From Algibacter pacificus (lineage in GTDB: Bacteria; Bacteroidota; Bacteroidia; Flavobacteriales; Flavobacteriaceae): 64,000 nucleotides of DNA. Positions 17,760 through 25,901 of this stretch are shown in pieces (the stretch's first letter is position 1; every line of letters starts with the position of its first letter). Both the position numbers and the translations under genes were made by a program. The notes below the pieces were generated by a model, which did not search any database, was not told the DNA's origin, and worked only from the letters and a program-made list of their open reading frames with translations. Where the stretch lies: contig NZ_VOGY01000009.1 of the NCBI RefSeq assembly GCF_008033385.1, positions 1 through 64,000 on the forward strand, in the 5' to 3' direction.

Positions 17760-17928
17760 GCAAAAAATGTTGATATGTTTTTAGCGTTTTGTCATCTAAA
17801 ATTATGTATTTTTGAGATGAACACTTACGAGATACAAACCTACATAAATTTTTGTTTTTGTTTTTATATTTTAAATGAAAATTGAGAGGTTTTAATATCT
17901 AATTTTAATTAAAATTAAAACAACGCCT

Positions 17929-18882
17929 TTGAATGAAATCATCATTGAATTAGAAGAAATTACACCCAAAGAATTTTTTGGGACACAAAATGTAAACATT
18001 GAACTTTTAAAAAAGTACTTTCCTAAATTAAAAATTGTAGCACGCGGCAATCAAATTAAAGCCTTTGGAGAAGAAGAAATGCTCGATGAATTCGATCGAC
18101 GACTTACCATGCTTTTAAAACATTTTGCCAAATACAACAAATTGGACGAAAACGTCATAGAACGCGTGTTAACTAGCCAAAGTAGTGACGATTACATAGC
18201 TTCTGCCAAAGGTGGAGAGGTTATTGTGCACGGTGTTGGTGGCAAGCTTATAAAAGCACAAACCGCCAACCAACGCAAATTGGTAGAACTCATGCATAAA
18301 AACGACATGGTTTTTGCTATCGGGCCAGCCGGAACAGGGAAAACCTATACAGGCGTTGCTCTAGCCGTTCAAGCGCTTAAAAATAAACAAGTAAAACGTA
18401 TTATTTTAACGCGACCAGCCGTAGAAGCCGGAGAGAATTTAGGGTTTTTACCAGGTGATTTAAAGGAGAAATTAGATCCCTATATGCAACCGCTTTATGA
18501 TGCGCTTCGCGATATGATTCCTGCCGAAAAATTAGCACAATACATCGAAAATGGCACCATCCAAATTGCACCATTAGCTTTTATGCGTGGTAGAACTTTG
18601 GATAATGCATTTGTGATTTTAGACGAAGGTCAAAATACCACGCACGCCCAAATGAAAATGTTTTTAACCCGTATGGGCAAACATGCCAAGTTTTTATTAA
18701 CTGGCGATCCTGGGCAAATCGATTTACCGCGCCGTACCATTTCCGGATTAAAAGAAGCGCTTTTAATTTTGAAAAATGTCGAAGGCGTAGGCATGATTTT
18801 TCTAGACGATAAAGATGTGGTGCGCCATAAACTCGTTAAAAAAGTAATTGAAGCGTATAAAAGTATCGAGAATATAGATTAG
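17929..18882 (+). CDS. PhoH family ATPase
   Basis: Cytoplasmic PhoH-like protein (317 aa) with an N-terminal KH-like RNA-binding segment (about residues 15-60: 'LLKKYFPKLKIVARGNQIKAFGEEEML') and a P-loop ATPase core. Walker A is AIGPAGTGKTYTG and Walker B is NAFVILDEGQNT; 'LTGDPGQIDLPRR' follows. The start is TTG at 17929: the ATG at 17933 is in another frame, and MNEIIIELEEI is the usual start of the family in these bacteria. A perfect -7 element TATTTTTG lies at 17807-17814. Members are thought to act in RNA metabolism or ribosome-related quality control. Confidence 0.92.
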   Translation: MNEIIIELEEITPKEFFGTQNVNIELLKKYFPKLKIVARGNQIKAFGEEEMLDEFDRRLTMLLKHFAKYNKLDENVIERVLTSQSSDDYIASAKGGEVIVHGVGGKLIKAQTANQRKLVELMHKNDMVFAIGPAGTGKTYTGVALAVQALKNKQVKRIILTRPAVEAGENLGFLPGDLKEKLDPYMQPLYDALRDMIPAEKLAQYIENGTIQIAPLAFMRGRTLDNAFVILDEGQNTTHAQMKMFLTRMGKHAKFLLTGDPGQIDLPRRTISGLKEALLILKNVEGVGMIFLDDKDVVRHKLVKKVIEAYKSIENID

Positions 18883-18892
18883 CTTTTTTATT

Positions 18893-19036
18893 TGAAGCTC
18901 ATCCCGCTTTCCGCTATATCTTTTTATGTGCTACATAGGTTTTTGTATCATATAAAAGTATTCGGTATATGTACAGTTTCGGTATAAATAGAGTTTAGGG
19001 ACGCACATAAAAAGGATGCCGCATCAATCGGGGCTA
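18893..19036. repeat. structured intergenic repeat, copy C (diverged)
   Basis: Long-range inverted repeat in the phoH-purC gap: ATCTTTTTATGTG at 18918-18930 and CACATAAAAAGGAT at 19004-19017 pair with one bulged G, enclosing about 73 bp. Flanking blocks (CGCTTTCCGC before, ATGCCGCATCAATC after) resemble the equivalent blocks of copies A and B, but the outer GCGTTA/TAACGC ends are not preserved. I read it as a degenerate or alternative member of the same intergenic element. The rest of the 324-bp gap holds the purC -7 element. Confidence 0.55.
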
Positions 19037-19158
19037 AACCATCTGCCAAAGCTTGTGTTAATTTATTAGCAGTATCGCAGATTTGTAAAGTAAAAAGAGA
19101 AATTCATATCAAAAAAAGATAGTGAATTTAAAAACCTAAAAAAGTGTATCATTTAAGT

Positions 19159-19166
19159 TAAATTTG
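19159..19166 (+). promoter_or_regulatory. -7 element of purC
   Basis: TAAATTTG, a perfect TAnnTTTG match, 40 bp upstream of the purC start. The -33 box is weak. No PurR-type operator could be identified. Confidence 0.55.
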
Positions 19167-19206
19167 CAAATAATTAGAAATTCAACTCATAAACCAACAA
19201 AACAAA

Positions 19207-20154
19207 ATGAGTAATACCATAATAGATACCAATTTTAATTTCCCAGGACAAAAAAGTCTGTACAAGGGAAAAGTAAGAGCTGTATATAATATTAATGACG
19301 AAGAGTTAGTCATGATTGCCACCGATAGGCTATCTGCATTCGATGTCGTTATGCCAAAAGGTATCCCGTACAAAGGACAAATACTAAACCAAATAGCCAC
19401 AAAAATGATGGCTGCCACCGAAGATATTGTTCCAAATTGGCTAACCGCAACACCCGATCCTAATGTAGCTGTTGGGCACTTATGCGAGCCTTTTAAAGTG
19501 GAAATGGTAATTCGTGGCTATATGTCTGGGCATGCAGCACGTGAATATAAAGCAGGAAAACGCCTATTATGTGGTGTGCCTATGCCAGAAGGGATGAAGG
19601 AAAATGATAAATTTCCAAGTCCGATAATTACACCTGCTACAAAAGCAGAAATGGGCGACCATGATGAAGATATTTCACGTGAAGATATTTTAAAACGTGG
19701 TATTGTTTCAGAAGAAGATTATCTGGTTTTGGAAGATTATACTCGAAAATTATTTCAACGTGGCACGGAAATAGCAGCATCCAGAGGATTAATTTTAGTG
19801 GATACTAAATACGAATTTGGAAAAACTAAAGACGGAAAAATTGTGTTAATTGATGAAATTCATACACCAGATTCTTCGCGTTATTTTTATGTCGATGGTT
19901 ACCAAGAACGTCAAGACAACGGAGAAGCTCAAAAACAACTTTCTAAAGAGTTTGTTCGTCAATGGTTAATTGCTAATAATTTTCAAGGATTAGAAGGGCA
20001 AACCGTTCCTGTTATGAGCGATGAATACATTCAATCGGTATCCGATCGTTATATTGAACTTTACGAAAATATCACAGGCGAAACGTTTGTAAAAGCTGAT
20101 GTTTCTAATATTCAAGAACGCATTGAAACTAATGTTTTGGCTTATTTAAAATAA
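19207..20154 (+). CDS. purC: phosphoribosylaminoimidazole-succinocarboxamide synthase
   Basis: SAICAR synthase of de novo purine synthesis: ligates aspartate to CAIR using ATP. The 315-aa protein is of the longer type found in Bacteroidota and eukaryotes. Recognisable signatures are '[46 protein letters not shown]', '[16 protein letters not shown]', '[20 protein letters not shown]' and '[15 protein letters not shown]'. ATG start at 19207. It is transcribed alone and ends in a strong hairpin terminator at 20179. Confidence 0.97.
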   Translation: MSNTIIDTNFNFPGQKSLYKGKVRAVYNINDEELVMIATDRLSAFDVVMPKGIPYKGQILNQIATKMMAATEDIVPNWLTATPDPNVAVGHLCEPFKVEMVIRGYMSGHAAREYKAGKRLLCGVPMPEGMKENDKFPSPIITPATKAEMGDHDEDISREDILKRGIVSEEDYLVLEDYTRKLFQRGTEIAASRGLILVDTKYEFGKTKDGKIVLIDEIHTPDSSRYFYVDGYQERQDNGEAQKQLSKEFVRQWLIANNFQGLEGQTVPVMSDEYIQSVSDRYIELYENITGETFVKADVSNIQERIETNVLAYLK

Positions 20155-20178
20155 CATAAAAATAGTTTTATGTCCAAA

Positions 20179-20214
20179 CAAAAACTCTTGCATTGCAAGA
20201 GTTTTTGTTTTTTA
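20179..20214 (+). terminator. intrinsic terminator of purC
   Basis: Perfect 13-bp stem (20179-20191 with 20195-20207), ATT loop, then TTTTTT. The A-rich 5' side makes it usable for the opposing HAD gene as well. Confidence 0.92.
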
Positions 20215-20262
20215 TATAATCATGAAGATATAAACCAGAAATATTGCGTTTTAATGCGTTTT

Positions 20263-20907
20263 TTATAAAATAGAAATTAAATCTAGCGGATGGTTTAATA
20301 TATGTTTTGCACCATGTTCAATTAATTCATTTTTATCTCGGAAACCCCAAGTTACACCAACAGGGAGCATGTTTGCGTTTTTGGCTGTTTGTATATCAAT
20401 ACCAGTATCGCCAACATATATGGTTTCTTCGGGTAGTACATGTAGTGTTTTACATATTTCTAAGGCTACCACCGGATTTGGTTTTTTCAGCGCTTCTTCT
20501 TTTAAACCTAAAACGGGTTCAAAATAATCAGGAAATAAGGCTAATACTATTTTTTTTGTTAATGCATCGGCTTTGTTAGAGAATACACTTATTTTTAATG
20601 GTTTAGATTTTAAATGATTCAATAATTCAGCTATGCCATCATAAGGCTTTGTTTTGTTTGTGCACTGCTCACTGTAAACCGTCATCATGGCGTTTAAGCA
20701 AAGGTTTATTTGTAATTCACTTCTGTTAGATTTGGGCAAGGCATTCACAACTAAACTTTTTATACCACTTCCAACAAGAGTTTTGTAGGTGTCGTAAGTG
20801 TGAGTAGGATAATTGTAGTTGTTAAGAACGGTATTCATCGCGTCGGCGATATCTTCTATGGAGTTAACTAAGGTGCCATCTAAATCAAAAATAACTGCTT
20901 TATACAT
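20263..20907 (-). CDS. HAD-family phosphatase (phosphoglycolate phosphatase-like)
   Basis: Cytoplasmic haloacid-dehalogenase hydrolase of 214 aa. Motif I is FDLDGTLVNSIEDI (nucleophile Asp8), the helical cap follows, motif II is SVFSNK, motif III the Lys in 'LKKPNP', and motif IV VGDTGIDIQTAKNA. The cap type and 'GSGIKSLVVNALP' favour the Gph/PGP subgroup, which dephosphorylates 2-phosphoglycolate, but HAD substrate specificity cannot be read from motifs. ATG at 20905-20907. No partner genes. Confidence 0.85.
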   Translation of the reverse strand: MYKAVIFDLDGTLVNSIEDIADAMNTVLNNYNYPTHTYDTYKTLVGSGIKSLVVNALPKSNRSELQINLCLNAMMTVYSEQCTNKTKPYDGIAELLNHLKSKPLKISVFSNKADALTKKIVLALFPDYFEPVLGLKEEALKKPNPVVALEICKTLHVLPEETIYVGDTGIDIQTAKNANMLPVGVTWGFRDKNELIEHGAKHILNHPLDLISIL

Positions 20908-21897
20908 GTTTTAATTTATAAAGGTGAATAATTTATTTTAAGCTCTGTGGTGTAAAATTAGGTTTATTTTTTCAATAAATAACTTTCATTTGTCATGTTT
21001 CAATAGGTATTAACTACTTTTTTTAAGCAACCTTTTACGCTAAAATTAATATTTAATAGAATAGCATACCGGACTGAAATATATTTTTCAGAGTTTAGTT
21101 AAAGAAGAAGGGGATATTTAAATTTAAAAGCAAAACTTTAAATAATTTATAAAGGATGCTTTGCAAAAACAAAAACAACAGTTTTTTTTATATTAAGGTG
21201 TTTCTAAAAAATAATACATTAAAATAGAAATATGAACAATTTAAAATAATAAGGTGTTTTTTGTTACAAGACATGGAGATGTTCTTAATTTTATAGAAAT
21301 TTATTATTGTTAATATATGTACATTAAGAATGCTTTTTTAATTTGGAACAATGAATTGTAAATTCAATACAAATTATTCTTGATTTTAAAAACAGACATT
21401 TAAAAATTATATTCATTTTTGCGAAAAACTCAATAATCTGTATCTAAAAAAACAAAATATGAGTTTTTTTGAAACATTTGGTGTTATAATAAAAAAAAAT
21501 AATGTAAATTAGCCCTACCAAATGAAACAGTTTACTTTTTAGTATATGTTTCCAGTCCACTTATCAACACAAGTTAACTAACTAATTATACCAAGACAAA
21601 CAAAGACCGAGCGAAAGCTTATTGAAGTTGAATATTAAATATGTGCAATGCTATTATTTATTTTTTATCATTCTTTCGGCGTAGAGTTCCTATTTTAAGG
21701 ATGCTTTAAATACTGCTATATTTGTCGGTTTTAAACTCGGTTTTTGATTTGCTCAACAAGCCTCAATCTTTTAGGGTTTGTGGTACTTTAGCACTCATGA
21801 AGAATATTTAATAAAAAACACAAGGTTTTGCTTTGTGCGTTATATATTAGATTTTATATTGTTATGTGTGCTATATTTTATATGTAAATAGATCGTC
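20908..21897. other. 990-bp gene-free AT-rich stretch
   Basis: The longest empty interval of the window. No frame longer than about 20 codons has coding character on either strand, no tRNA or rRNA is visible and no terminal inverted repeats stand out. Short features are only suggestive: runs of A and T, and a slightly GC-richer patch around 21590-21800. It may be decayed former coding sequence or hold unrecognised small RNAs. I see nothing I can name. Confidence 0.4.
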
Positions 21898-22863
21898 TCA
21901 TTTTAGTAGATTCAATTTTCTTTCATTTGCTAATATCGCGTTAACAGCTTGTTTGTATTTGTAAGGGGTTCCTGCTTTTTTAATGGCTTTGTATGTTTTT
22001 TGAGGATTAGAGCAAGTCTGTGAGAAAAATTCCCAAAACCCTAACATTTTCATTTTTATGGGCGTTGGGCCAGATAGATATTCGTCGTACTGTTTGTAAA
22101 TGGTATTATGAAATTCCTCAAAAATATCCCAACGGTTTTCTGGATATGTTGTGCTGTTATTTTTTATCATTTGTGGTAAAAACGGATCGGCAATTAAGCC
22201 ACGACCAATCATAAAATGATCTAAACTAGGAAAACGCTCTTGTATACTTTTAAAAGATGCTACACTAGTAATATCGCCGTTATAATAGAGTTTATGTTTG
22301 GTGCTTGTTATGCACCGTTCAAAAGCATCTAAATCGACCGGGCCTTTGTAAAGCTGTTTGCCAATACGGGCATGAATAGCAATATTTTTAAGTGGGTATT
22401 GATCTAAAATAGGTAAAACATCCAAGATTTCTTCAGCATGATTATAACCCATGCGCATTTTCATAGAGACCAAAATATCGGTTTCTTTATGGGTGCGTTC
22501 TAAAATAGTATCAATTTTTGAAGGGTTACAAATTAAGCCAGAACCCATACCAGATTTTGCAACCATAGGGTATGGGCAACCTAAATTCCAATTTAATTCC
22601 TTATAACCTAAACTCTGCACATATTTGGCAACGTATAAAAATTCTTCTGCATCATTGGTGATAATTTGCGGAATTACTTCTAAGCTGGAATTGTTTTCTA
22701 TCAATAAATCGTTTTGATAGGAACTCTTTATTTTGAATTTTCCGTTTAATCGAATATAAGGAGAATAAAAGGTATCAATACCTCCAAAATAATGGTGAAA
22801 GGCATTTCGGAATCTAAAATCGGTAAAACCTTGTAATGGAGAGGAAAGTAATGTAAAGGCCAT
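21898..22863 (-). CDS. tRNA-dihydrouridine synthase family protein
   Basis: FMN- and NADPH-dependent enzyme reducing uridine to dihydrouridine in tRNA. The 321-aa protein has the Dus pattern: 'LLSSPLQGFTDFRFRNAFH' (FMN site start), 'NWNLGCPYPMVAKSGMGSGL' with the catalytic cysteine, 'VSMKMRMGY' and 'IAIHARIGKQLYKG', 'YYNGDITS' and 'FMIGRGLIADPFLP'. The shortened form resembles DusC-like members, but position specificity cannot be assigned. On the minus strand a -7 element TATCTTTG (22888-22881) lies 18 bp before the start, giving a very short leader. Confidence 0.88.
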   Translation of the reverse strand: MAFTLLSSPLQGFTDFRFRNAFHHYFGGIDTFYSPYIRLNGKFKIKSSYQNDLLIENNSSLEVIPQIITNDAEEFLYVAKYVQSLGYKELNWNLGCPYPMVAKSGMGSGLICNPSKIDTILERTHKETDILVSMKMRMGYNHAEEILDVLPILDQYPLKNIAIHARIGKQLYKGPVDLDAFERCITSTKHKLYYNGDITSVASFKSIQERFPSLDHFMIGRGLIADPFLPQMIKNNSTTYPENRWDIFEEFHNTIYKQYDEYLSGPTPIKMKMLGFWEFFSQTCSNPQKTYKAIKKAGTPYKYKQAVNAILANERKLNLLK

Positions 22864-23016
22864 ATTTTTATTATGAAGCTCAAAGATAACTAATATTGAA
22901 GTTCGTATTTTAAATAAAATTATGCAAAGCTCTTTTTTTAATCTGCAAATTAATTTCCTGCATATGCTTCCCTAAGTGTTTTTTTTATTTTATAAAATAA
23001 TGCTAGTTTAAATCGC

Positions 23017-23664
23017 TTACTGTTCAGCTATTAACTCCGTTAAAATTTGTTTAAAGGTGTCAATAGGTTGCGCTCCTGTAATGGCGCTTTTTTTGTTGAA
23101 AACAATAGTGGGAACCGAGTTAACACCTAAGCTTTTCCAGTAATTTTGTTTGGTTGTTATTGTCTTTCTTGCAGACTCATTATCCAATTTGGATAAACCT
23201 TCTTTAGCATTTAAACCAACAGTTTCTAGAGCTTCTTTTAAAATGTCTCTTTTAGAAACATCTTTACGCTCACTAAAAAAAGATGTGGTTAAGCACATTT
23301 TTAGTTCGGTTTGTTTTCCGAAATCTTTGGCATATTCTAATAAAACATGCGCATCGAAGGTGTTTACCATCCGCATTTCTTTGAAATAATCGAATTTAAA
23401 ACCTAGATTTTCACCTATATCAGTCATATTTTGTTGCGATTCTTTTTGCTGTTCTGCTGTAGAACCGTATTTTTCTTCAATATGTTCGGTTATATTTTGG
23501 CCTTTTGCAGGCATATTAGGGTTTAGTTCAAACGGTTGCCATGTTATATCCACTTTATTTTCAGCACCAAGTTGTTTTATTGCTTTTTCTAAGCGTTTGT
23601 ATCCAATGGTACACCAAGGACATACTACATCGGAAACGATATCTATTTTTATTTTGTTTGTCAT
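23017..23664 (-). CDS. FrnE-like DsbA family oxidoreductase
   Basis: Cytoplasmic thioredoxin-fold protein of 215 aa with the redox motif CPWC in 'IDIVSDVVCPWCTIGYKRLEKAI' (about residues 15-18) and an inserted helical domain. The cis-proline segment is 'LGVNSVPTIVFNKKSAITGAQP'. There is no signal peptide, so it is not a periplasmic DsbA; FrnE-type proteins are linked to oxidative-stress tolerance and polyketide pathways. It lies on the same strand downstream of an AhpD-like gene and a TetR regulator, but a hairpin at 23755 separates it from them. Confidence 0.88.
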   Translation of the reverse strand: MTNKIKIDIVSDVVCPWCTIGYKRLEKAIKQLGAENKVDITWQPFELNPNMPAKGQNITEHIEEKYGSTAEQQKESQQNMTDIGENLGFKFDYFKEMRMVNTFDAHVLLEYAKDFGKQTELKMCLTTSFFSERKDVSKRDILKEALETVGLNAKEGLSKLDNESARKTITTKQNYWKSLGVNSVPTIVFNKKSAITGAQPIDTFKQILTELIAEQ

Positions 23665-23754
23665 TTTTTTGAAAATGTTTTCACTTTACTAATTTCAAAC
23701 TTAGTTGGTCGATTACTAATGCAATTATCATAGAAATGTATTTTATTAGCTAAT

Positions 23755-23783
23755 AAACCTTTCGTAAATACAACGAAAGGTTT
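23755..23783 (-). terminator. hairpin terminator after the AhpD-like gene
   Basis: Perfect 11-bp stem AAACCTTTCGT / ACGAAAGGTTT with a 7-nt loop, 26 bp past the stop of the gene ending at 23809. The T tract on the minus strand is poor, so efficiency is uncertain. Confidence 0.6.
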
Positions 23784-23808
23784 AAAGCTAATGAGCAGTT
23801 GTAAGGTT

Positions 23809-24372
23809 TTAAGAAATAACGTTTTCTTTAGACCAAGCAAATTCTTTAAAAGGAGCGTCTACCGGTGTATTTGCAATATGATTGGTGTAGTTGCTAATTA
23901 CTTTTTGAGATAGACCTAAAATAATTTCTAATACTTGTTGTTCTCCGTAACCAGCAGCGTAAAAAGCTGTTAAATCTTCTTGAGAAACATGGCCACGATT
24001 ACGAACTATAGTTAAAGTCATGCTACGTAAGGCTTCTAATTTAGGGTTTTCTAAAGGTGTTTCATTACGTAAAGCTTCGGTAATACTATCATCAACTTTC
24101 ATCATTTTTGCAATTCCAGTATGTGCTGGAACACAATAATGGCAGGCGTGTTCCACGTTTATAGCTTGCCAAACTACGGTTAATTCTTCTTCATTAAAGG
24201 AGGTTTGTGTAAATAGCTCATGTAATTTTTGGTATGCCGATAGGGTTTGTGGTGAAGCCGCTAAAACACCATGTAAACCAGGAATCATTCCGTATGCTTT
24301 TAGAGAGTTTTCTAATAAAGGATTACTTTCTACAGGAGCGGTTTCAGTGTTGTGAATTTTTAAAGTGGTCAT
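23809..24372 (-). CDS. carboxymuconolactone decarboxylase / AhpD-like protein
   Basis: A 187-aa helical protein of the AhpD fold. The redox motif is visible in 'VEHACHYCVPAHTGIAKM' (E-x2-C-x2-C-x3-H), the arrangement used by AhpD-type peroxidatic partners, and argues for a peroxide or electrophile defence role, not a true decarboxylase. The last helices carry 'VLEIILGLSQKVISNYTNHIANTPVDAPF'. An inverted repeat closely matching the operator in front of the neighbouring TetR gene lies 35 bp upstream of its start (24407-24422), so it is probably the main target of that repressor. Confidence 0.88.
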   Translation of the reverse strand: MTTLKIHNTETAPVESNPLLENSLKAYGMIPGLHGVLAASPQTLSAYQKLHELFTQTSFNEEELTVVWQAINVEHACHYCVPAHTGIAKMMKVDDSITEALRNETPLENPKLEALRSMTLTIVRNRGHVSQEDLTAFYAAGYGEQQVLEIILGLSQKVISNYTNHIANTPVDAPFKEFAWSKENVIS

Positions 24373-24406
24373 AATTTTTTTGTTTTATTATTTATGTTAA
24401 TCTTAT

Positions 24407-24422
24407 CTAAACATTCGTTTAG
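24407..24422. promoter_or_regulatory. TetR operator in front of the AhpD-like gene
   Basis: CTAAACATTCGTTTAG, a 16-bp inverted repeat differing at three positions from the core of the palindrome in front of the TetR gene (CTAAACAAGTGTTTAG). It is 35 bp upstream of the AhpD-like start codon. Confidence 0.75.
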
Positions 24423-24443
24423 TTATTGTTTAAAAAAAAGGAT

Positions 24444-25007
24444 TTATAAATTTTTAAAGGTCATTTCAATATAATCTTCAATTTCTTGTTTTGTGTTAAC
24501 TCGTGCTGCGGTAGCTAAACCATGTTTTGCTAAAAGTAAATAATTAGCTTGTTTAAAAATGGTTTCTTTATTTTTTGTACCATCTGTTTCTAGCTTTTTA
24601 ATTATAATTGTTTTTAAATTATTCATAAAAGCATTCATTTGCGCTTTTATCAATTCATCTTCACTATTAGAAAATTCATAGTAAGTATTTGTTACCAAGC
24701 AACCTTTTATATTGTCGTCTTTAAAATTAAAACTTACAGAATCATAAAAAAATTGTTTAATACCTTCAATGCCATTTGATGCATTTTTAAATTTTTCTAA
24801 TGTACTATTTACTTTTTTTTTATAGCATTTTAAGCTTTCCAGAAAAAGGCCATGTTTGCTTCCAAAACTAGAATAGATTGAGAATTTGTTAATGCCCATT
24901 TCTTTTTCAAGCATTTGCATCGAGGTTGCTCCATAGCCATGGCGCCAAAAAAGCTGCATTGCTTTTTCGACGACAACCTCTTCGATATATTCTTTCTTTC
25001 TAGCCAT
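24444..25007 (-). CDS. TetR/AcrR family transcriptional regulator
   Basis: One-component repressor of about 187 aa. The N-terminal helix-turn-helix is clear: 'VVVEKAMQLFWRHGYGATSMQMLEKEMGINKFSIYSSFGSKHGLFLESLKCY'. The C-terminal ligand-binding domain is helical and unassigned. The frame extends to 25028, but the ATG at 25005-25007 gives the usual MARKKEYIEEV start, and the upstream codons fall in the promoter/operator. A 22-bp perfect palindrome overlaps its -7 element (TAGTTTTG, 25033-25026), indicating autorepression; a near copy precedes the AhpD-like gene. Confidence 0.9.
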   Translation of the reverse strand: MARKKEYIEEVVVEKAMQLFWRHGYGATSMQMLEKEMGINKFSIYSSFGSKHGLFLESLKCYKKKVNSTLEKFKNASNGIEGIKQFFYDSVSFNFKDDNIKGCLVTNTYYEFSNSEDELIKAQMNAFMNNLKTIIIKKLETDGTKNKETIFKQANYLLLAKHGLATAARVNTKQEIEDYIEMTFKNL

Positions 25008-25027
25008 TAATTTTTTAAGATAGCACA

Positions 25028-25049
25028 AAACTAAACAAGTGTTTAGTTT
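25028..25049. promoter_or_regulatory. palindromic operator overlapping the TetR promoter
   Basis: Perfect inverted repeat: half-site AAACTAAACA, AG centre, half-site TGTTTAGTTT. It overlaps the minus-strand -7 element TAGTTTTG at 25033-25026, so a bound repressor would block RNA polymerase. The remaining gap to 25426 is AT-rich, with no assignable gene. Confidence 0.85.
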
Positions 25050-25426
25050 GAAAAAAAGGTTTTAACAAAGTTTTATTAAATTGGAAATAGATATTGCATT
25101 GAATTGTTGTGTTTAAACGCTTTATTGTTGAAGTTGTGAGTTTTGTTTCAAGTAAAATGTAAGAAGAGTATTGCTTTTAAAATAAATTTAATTTTTTATC
25201 AATATATTTTATTGAATATTTAAGTTTATAAGGGGGTTTAATTTATTGAAAATTAATTGTTTATAAATAATATTTCGTAATGATAAAAAAAACGAGTTTG
25301 TATTTGATAAAAATGAATATCTAAATAAAAATGTACTACCTTTCAATAGTTATATAAAAACTATAATTAGCTAAAAAATTACAAGATATATAGATTGTTT
25401 TTCGAGCAATTTTTTTCTTTAAAAAA

Positions 25427-25792
25427 ATGAAAGTTTATAAGTTGTCCTTCTGTATAATTCGTGTTGTTAACTCAAAGCTTGCTGAGGTTATAGTAAATGA
25501 AGGTGCGGTTATAGATGAGATAGAGGTGGCTGAATATCATGATGTACTTCTTAATGTATTAGATGCTCCGTTTTCTTTATTGATAAATAAATTGCATGCG
25601 TATACTTATACCTTTAAAGCGCAAAGAAGTATAACGGATTTAAAGGAATTAAAGGCTGTCGCTATTGTGGTTAAAACAGCAGGCGCCATTCTTTCAACCG
25701 AAACACTTATTCAAGTTAGTCGTGAAGTTCATGATAATATAAAGCTCTTTAGAACTCGAGAAGAGGCACTGAATTGGTTGAAGAAAAAATAA
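25427..25792 (+). CDS. small STAS/SpoIIAA-like protein
   Basis: A 121-aa cytoplasmic protein. The alternating pattern 'IDEIEVAEYHDVLLNVLDAPFSLLINKLHAYTYTFKAQRSITDLKELKAVAIVVKT' resembles the short SpoIIAA/STAS-like proteins common in Flavobacteriaceae (helix, then strand 'FSLLINK', then a conserved basic/aromatic stretch and 'AVAIVV'). No serine phosphorylation site can be pointed to with confidence. It is followed 109 bp later by a SulP transporter that itself ends in a STAS domain, but the transporter has its own promoter. Function unknown. Confidence 0.65.
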   Translation: MKVYKLSFCIIRVVNSKLAEVIVNEGAVIDEIEVAEYHDVLLNVLDAPFSLLINKLHAYTYTFKAQRSITDLKELKAVAIVVKTAGAILSTETLIQVSREVHDNIKLFRTREEALNWLKKK

Positions 25793-25850
25793 CTATTATT
25801 ATTTTTCAAACGTTTTAGTTGTTGTTGTTGCCAAATAATAACGCATCTAC

Positions 25851-25880
25851 TTGTCTGTCCATATATAAAATGTAAATTTG
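25851..25880 (+). promoter_or_regulatory. consensus promoter of the SulP transporter gene
   Basis: TTG at 25851-25853, a 19-bp spacer and TAAATTTG at 25873-25880. It ends 21 bp before the ATG at 25902, and therefore shows that the in-frame TTG at 25878 is part of the promoter and not the start codon. Confidence 0.85.
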
Positions 25881-25901
25881 CTCCTTCAAAAAGAACTAAC
25901 C

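Noticed and set aside
25878-25901. TTG at 25878 as start of the SulP gene
   Set aside because: It is the last part of the -7 promoter box TAAATTTG and cannot be transcribed from that promoter; ATG 25902 fits.
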